47,369 nt of DNA, taken from positions 1 to 47,369 of the forward strand of contig JAJDCZ010000054.1 in the NCBI GenBank assembly GCA_029260555.1, in the 5' to 3' direction. The notes below the pieces were generated by a model. The model was given only the letters and a program-made list of their open reading frames with translations. It made no database searches and was not told where the DNA came from. This document shows, piece by piece, positions 43,155 to 47,369 of the stretch. The translations under genes and the position numbers were made by a program. The DNA comes from Phycisphaerales bacterium. GTDB lineage: Bacteria > Planctomycetota > Phycisphaerae > Phycisphaerales > UBA1924. The stretch's first letter is position 1; every line of letters starts with the position of its first letter.

Positions 43155-46100
43155 TCACCCAAAGCTCCCCTTCACAGGCACCTTCCGGCCCCGCCCGCCA
43201 TTGTGACCATTACTTTCTCGCCTAATAATTGGCCCGCTCAGCGCATACCCCCTATGCCCCACCGTCTTTGCCAGCTCCTTAATCAACGCCTGCGTAGGCA
43301 CCACGCGCCATGCCCCGCCCACAGGCACCGGCACCGGCCTGGCATGGCCTTCCTCATACACAAACGCCCGCATGGGAACCCTCACACCCCCGCCAACATC
43401 CCCCGTCGCACCAGCCTTCTTTTTCCCTTTTACATTATCTTCAACCACCGCCCGCTGCACAAGCTCTGCTGTTTCTCGCATGACTCGCTCACACTCGCTG
43501 CCAAGTTCTGTCGCATCAAACAACACATCAAGCCATCGAATCGGATGCCTCGGCGAGCCTTCAATCGGCACCACACGATCCACCAATACCTGCACATCAC
43601 CCCGCATGAGATCAACATCCCCCACAAAGAACAACAGCGCATCCGCCTCAACCAGATGACCGAACTTTTTGTACGCTTCAGAAAACAGCACGGCCTCAAC
43701 CTGACCGCTCCGATCCTCCACCGTCACAATCGCCATCTTCTCGCCCGCGGACTTTCCATTGCGTATCACAACCGGACGCACCGACTGCACCAGCCCACCC
43801 ATCAGCACACGATCCTTCTGTTTCTTATCCTTCAGCCCCACAATCTCATCACAACGAAACGCATCAATCCAGCTTCCCCACTGCTCCAGAGGATGACTCG
43901 AAACATAAAACCCCAGCGTCGCCTTCTCCTGCTCCAGCATTTCCTTCTCAGTCCAAGGCTCAATCGCAACCAGCGCCGGCTCACTCCCACCCGCATTCAC
44001 AACACCCTCATCTCCCCCACCACCCCCATCCCCACCACCAAACAACTGCGACTGACCCGCAGCCTTGTCCGCAGCGATCTTCTGACCCGCACTCACCGCC
44101 AGTTCAATCGTCCCCACCATCGCCCCCCGCTGATCACGCCCATGAAACGAATCAAACGCGCCACACTTCACCAGACTCTCAATCGTCGCCTTGTTCACCC
44201 GCGAAGTCGGCAGCCGCTCACAAAACTCATACAACGAACGAAACTTCCCCCCACCCCCACCCCCACTCTTAGCATCACCATCGCCCACCCCGTCCCGTTC
44301 AGCAATGATCGCATGTATGGCCTTCTCCCCCGATCCCTTGATCGCCTTGAGCCCAAACCGAATATGTCCATGCAGCGCATCGCAAGGCTCATCCGGGTCA
44401 TACACCACCGAAAAATCCGCCTGCGACAGATTCACATCCGGAGGCCGAACCTCAACCCCCACTCTCCCGTCCACCAGCCTCATCTTGCGACAATCCTCAA
44501 TATAAGGAATCCAGTCGCTCACTTTCAGTGCTTGAGATTCAAAGCTCAAAAACGCCGCCATGTAATGTGCAGGATAATAAACCTTCAAATACGCTGTCTG
44601 ATATGCAATAATCGCATACCCCGTAGAGTGGCTTTTATTAAAACCATACCCTGCAAACTTCAGAATCAGATCAAACAACTCCTGAGCCTGTGCTTCAACC
44701 AGCCCCTGCTTTCCCGCGCCCTCGATAAACAAAGGCCGATTCGCATCAATCACCTCGCTCTTCTTCTTGCTGATCGCCTTGATGAGTGAATACGCAGAGC
44801 GAAGCGGTATCCCGCCAAGTTCATGCACAATCTGCATCACCTGTTCCTGATACACCATCACGCCATAGGTTTCTGCGGTAAACCGATCCACAATCCGGTG
44901 AACCCTGGGCACAGGCTCCTGCCCGTTCTTGCGCCGGTTGTAATCTGGAATAAGATCCATAGGCCCAGGCCGAAACAGCGCGTTGGCAGCAATCAGATCC
45001 TCCAGCCGATCCGGCTTCATCTCCACTAGCAGCCGGCGCATCCCGCCAGACTCAAACTGAAACACCCCCGTCGTATCCCCCCGCTGAAACATGCTGAACA
45101 CATGCTCATCGTCATATTCAAGCCGATCCAGATCCAGCGGATGCGCCCTCCCGTCACCAGCATTCCTGCCAACAGCACCATAAATCGCTTCCTCATCCAG
45201 CGTCTGGCCGACCAACTCCCGGCAACGCTCGATCGTCGATAGCGTCCGCAACCCCAGAAAATCCATCTTCAACAGACCCATCTTCTCACAGGTCGGCCCA
45301 TCCCACTGCGTCACAATCTCCGTCTCAGGCGCACTGGGATGCTTATACAAAGGCACAATCTCATGCAAAGGCCGCGTCGCCACAATCACGCCCGCAGCAT
45401 GGATCGAGCTATGCCTCGCCTGTCCCTCAAGCACCTGCGCATTGGCAATCAACTGCTCAATCCGCTCCGCTGTCACCTGCTGTTCAGGTGATATGTCCCG
45501 GTTGATCGATGCCAGAGCACTTGGCGTACCTTTCACAAGATCCGCAAACTCAGGCTCCTCCTTGATCGCCTTGTCAATGGTGATGTTCAACTGCTCTGGA
45601 ATCAACTTGGCTACACGATCCGCCACCGGCAGCGACACTTCAAGAACCCGCGCCACATCACGAATCGACCCCCGTGCCTTCATCGTTCCAAATGTAATAA
45701 TCTGCGCCACATGCCCATACTTGGTGCGCACATAATCAATAACATCAGCCCGGCCGTTCTGACACAGATCAATATCAATATCCGGATATTCACTTCGATC
45801 AGGATCTGTAAACCGCTCAAACAGCAACCCATAATGCACCGGACACGCATTGGACAAGCCCAGCACATACCCCACCATCGTCCCCACTCCCGACCCACGC
45901 GCATTGGATGGAATCGACCGCTGCCTCCCCCAGTTCACAAAGTCCCACACGATCAAAAAGTACGCACTGATCAACTTGTCAGCCAGAATCTTCAACTCAC
46001 GGTTCAACCGCGCCCATTTCCGCCACCCCTCCAGCGCCTCCGCATCCAACCCCTCAGGCTCTACATCCTTCCCCTCAATCAGCGCATGTTTATATTCAAG

Positions 46101-47240
46101 AATCTCACCACCATAACGCCAGATCATCCCCGCCTCTGCCAGCAGCCGTAGCGCCAGATCACATTCCTTGGTCAGCTCTTTTTGATTCAGCTCCGATCCA
46201 CCCGCAGGCTCAAGATCAAACCGTGTGCAGTAGTCCTTGTACCACGCTGTCAGATCACCGCCATACACCTTGTCATCATGCCTGGGCAGGTCCTTCTCAC
46301 TGGGTGATTGCACCACCACTACTGGCGCATGATTCGCCCCCAATTCAAGTTCAACATCACAGCGAGAAGCAATTCGACCCGTATTCTCAAGTGCCTCCAG
46401 CCCCGCATGGCCCATCTGTTCATTGTTGTAATCCGCCCCGCCAAACAACTCGTGCATCTCCTCGTGGCTTTTAACATAAAGCTCCGGCGGATAGTGCAGC
46501 CGCTCTGATTCCCACTTGCTCTTGGCCATGGAAATGCAAATCAGCGTGTCGTGCGCATCATGATCCTCAGCCCGCAGAAAATGGCTGTCATTATCACAAA
46601 CCAGAGGCAACTCAAGGTCCCGCGCCAGACGAATCAGATGCGGGTTAATCGAGTTCTGCTCTTGAATATGACTCTGCATCTCCACATAAAAACAAGGCTC
46701 ACCCTCATCATTCTTACCAAATACACGCGCGTGCCACTGCGCCGATTCCACAGCACGGTCCCACCACTTCTCATCCCCACTCCGCTCATAACTCAACAAA
46801 TGATCGCCCATCTCCGAACCAAGATGCCCATTGATCGCAATCAATCCCTCAGCGTGTTTTTCCAGAATCTCACGGTCCATCCGAGGCTTGTAATAAAATC
46901 CCTTGACATACGCCTCGGAACACAAGTACAACAAGTTCTCCCAACCCGTGTTGTTCTCCGCAAGAAGTACCAGGTGATACCCACCATCAACCAGACCCGT
47001 ATGCGCCTTGTCCGTACGCAATCGCCCCGGCGGACACACATACGCCTCCACACCCAGAATCGGCTTGATCCCCGCAGCCTTGGCCTTGGTATAAAAAGAC
47101 ACCGCCCCGAACAGATTGCCGTGGTCCGTCACCGCCACCGCATCCATCCCAAGCTCCTTCACGCGTGCCACCAGCCGATCAATCCGGTTGCCGCCATCCA
47201 GAAGCGAATACTCTGTATGCAGATGCAAGTGCGTAAACAT
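43155..47240 (-). CDS. dnaE: DNA polymerase III alpha subunit
   Basis: Replicative polymerase of 1361 residues. The PHP domain comes first ('FTHLHLHTEYSLLDGGNRID', 'VAVTDHGNLFG', 'LPLVCDNDSHFLRAEDHDAH') with its metal-binding histidines and aspartates mostly intact. The catalytic palm follows with 'YPDIDIDLCQ' near residue 485. Then come the 'KSHSTGYAIIAYQTAYLKVY' fingers region, helix-hairpin-helix, and an OB fold at about 1150-1210 ('GLVQSVRPVVIRNGKSAGEK'). It is longer than the usual 1150-1200, partly through glycine-rich insertions ('KSGGGGGGKF' and 'FGGGDGGGGGDEG'). The start at 47240 gives better Shine-Dalgarno spacing than 47252. Confidence 0.96.
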   Translation of the reverse strand: MFTHLHLHTEYSLLDGGNRIDRLVARVKELGMDAVAVTDHGNLFGAVSFYTKAKAAGIKPILGVEAYVCPPGRLRTDKAHTGLVDGGYHLVLLAENNTGWENLLYLCSEAYVKGFYYKPRMDREILEKHAEGLIAINGHLGSEMGDHLLSYERSGDEKWWDRAVESAQWHARVFGKNDEGEPCFYVEMQSHIQEQNSINPHLIRLARDLELPLVCDNDSHFLRAEDHDAHDTLICISMAKSKWESERLHYPPELYVKSHEEMHELFGGADYNNEQMGHAGLEALENTGRIASRCDVELELGANHAPVVVVQSPSEKDLPRHDDKVYGGDLTAWYKDYCTRFDLEPAGGSELNQKELTKECDLALRLLAEAGMIWRYGGEILEYKHALIEGKDVEPEGLDAEALEGWRKWARLNRELKILADKLISAYFLIVWDFVNWGRQRSIPSNARGSGVGTMVGYVLGLSNACPVHYGLLFERFTDPDRSEYPDIDIDLCQNGRADVIDYVRTKYGHVAQIITFGTMKARGSIRDVARVLEVSLPVADRVAKLIPEQLNITIDKAIKEEPEFADLVKGTPSALASINRDISPEQQVTAERIEQLIANAQVLEGQARHSSIHAAGVIVATRPLHEIVPLYKHPSAPETEIVTQWDGPTCEKMGLLKMDFLGLRTLSTIERCRELVGQTLDEEAIYGAVGRNAGDGRAHPLDLDRLEYDDEHVFSMFQRGDTTGVFQFESGGMRRLLVEMKPDRLEDLIAANALFRPGPMDLIPDYNRRKNGQEPVPRVHRIVDRFTAETYGVMVYQEQVMQIVHELGGIPLRSAYSLIKAISKKKSEVIDANRPLFIEGAGKQGLVEAQAQELFDLILKFAGYGFNKSHSTGYAIIAYQTAYLKVYYPAHYMAAFLSFESQALKVSDWIPYIEDCRKMRLVDGRVGVEVRPPDVNLSQADFSVVYDPDEPCDALHGHIRFGLKAIKGSGEKAIHAIIAERDGVGDGDAKSGGGGGGKFRSLYEFCERLPTSRVNKATIESLVKCGAFDSFHGRDQRGAMVGTIELAVSAGQKIAADKAAGQSQLFGGGDGGGGGDEGVVNAGGSEPALVAIEPWTEKEMLEQEKATLGFYVSSHPLEQWGSWIDAFRCDEIVGLKDKKQKDRVLMGGLVQSVRPVVIRNGKSAGEKMAIVTVEDRSGQVEAVLFSEAYKKFGHLVEADALLFFVGDVDLMRGDVQVLVDRVVPIEGSPRHPIRWLDVLFDATELGSECERVMRETAELVQRAVVEDNVKGKKKAGATGDVGGGVRVPMRAFVYEEGHARPVPVPVGGAWRVVPTQALIKELAKTVGHRGYALSGPIIRRESNGHNGGRGRKVPVKGSFG

Positions 47241-47369
47241 CAATCTTTCCATCCTTGAACGAGCCAGAACACACGACCCGTTTTCAGTGTAGCCAGATCA
47301 CAATAACCCATGGCTCCTGCCACGCACTCTTCTACAAAAATCCTCCTCAAATGCCCGCCACCCCCCCCG

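Noticed and set aside
43203..44789. 528-codon plus-strand frame
   Set aside because: Fully antisense to dnaE, rich in His, Arg and Pro without any domain. It is a shadow of dnaE.
1..47369. tRNA genes, CRISPR arrays, insertion sequences, integrases
   Set aside because: None seen on either strand: no cloverleaf-like sequence in the gene-free stretches, no regularly spaced repeats, no transposase or recombinase motifs.

Overview
The window looks like a chromosomal segment from a planctomycete, most likely of the Phycisphaerae type. The evidence is a secreted FG-GAP protein ending in two dockerin-like EF-hand repeats with a D-x-T-G-D-G core, a secreted protein ending in an 'IPAPGG' plus hydrophobic plus arginine tail that resembles a PEP-CTERM sorting signal, an ECF sigma / anti-sigma / secreted PDZ operon, a TatC with a large periplasmic insertion, and many genes without Shine-Dalgarno sites. 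No tRNA, rRNA, CRISPR array, transposase or integrase was seen.

Layout. Positions 1-1801 (minus strand) hold a cut-off membrane-anchored protein and the rplM-rpsI ribosomal operon, which ends in a clear terminator. Positions 2131-9231 hold a CPBP protease, a TVP38/TMEM64 protein, an RNase Z-like hydrolase, dnaA, mutM, and a short AT-rich insert carrying a dockerin-like mini-ORF and a small membrane protein. Positions 9304-10886 hold tatC-tadA, translationally coupled. Positions 11062-13660 hold sigma factor, membrane anti-sigma candidate and PDZ protein, ending in a terminator. Position 13856 starts an SLC13-type permease.

Positions 15752-22823 form a plus-strand exopolysaccharide operon: a glycosyltransferase, a fused glycosyltransferase/acyltransferase, a sulfotransferase, a second acyltransferase, another glycosyltransferase and a Wzy-like polymerase. 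Most junctions are 4-base overlaps, which suggests one coordinately translated unit making an acylated, possibly sulfated polysaccharide. A minus-strand group (22874-26076) adds a glycosyltransferase, a secreted sialidase-like protein and a SRPBCC protein. An EEP-family protein, two tandem paralogous secreted proteins of unknown function and a UDP-glucuronate 4-epimerase-like enzyme follow.

Positions 33046-40790 are mixed housekeeping and secreted genes: a secreted helical protein, Mrp, the dockerin protein, gmk, a PEP-CTERM-like protein, pyrB, a lipoprotein and ubiX. Two copies of a conserved hairpin element lie just after mrp and ubiX. Positions 40931-43006 form an AT-rich two-gene cassette of unknown function. 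Its first gene has an octanucleotide tandem repeat between a good ribosome binding site/ATG and the signal peptide. In this sequence the ATG is out of frame with the gene; losing one repeat unit would join them. This looks like a phase-variation switch in the OFF state and is the most interesting observation here. dnaE (43155-47240, minus) closes the window.

Across the whole window long C runs occur only on the plus strand. This suggests the window lies within one replichore, with the minus strand leading, and argues against the origin lying next to dnaA.
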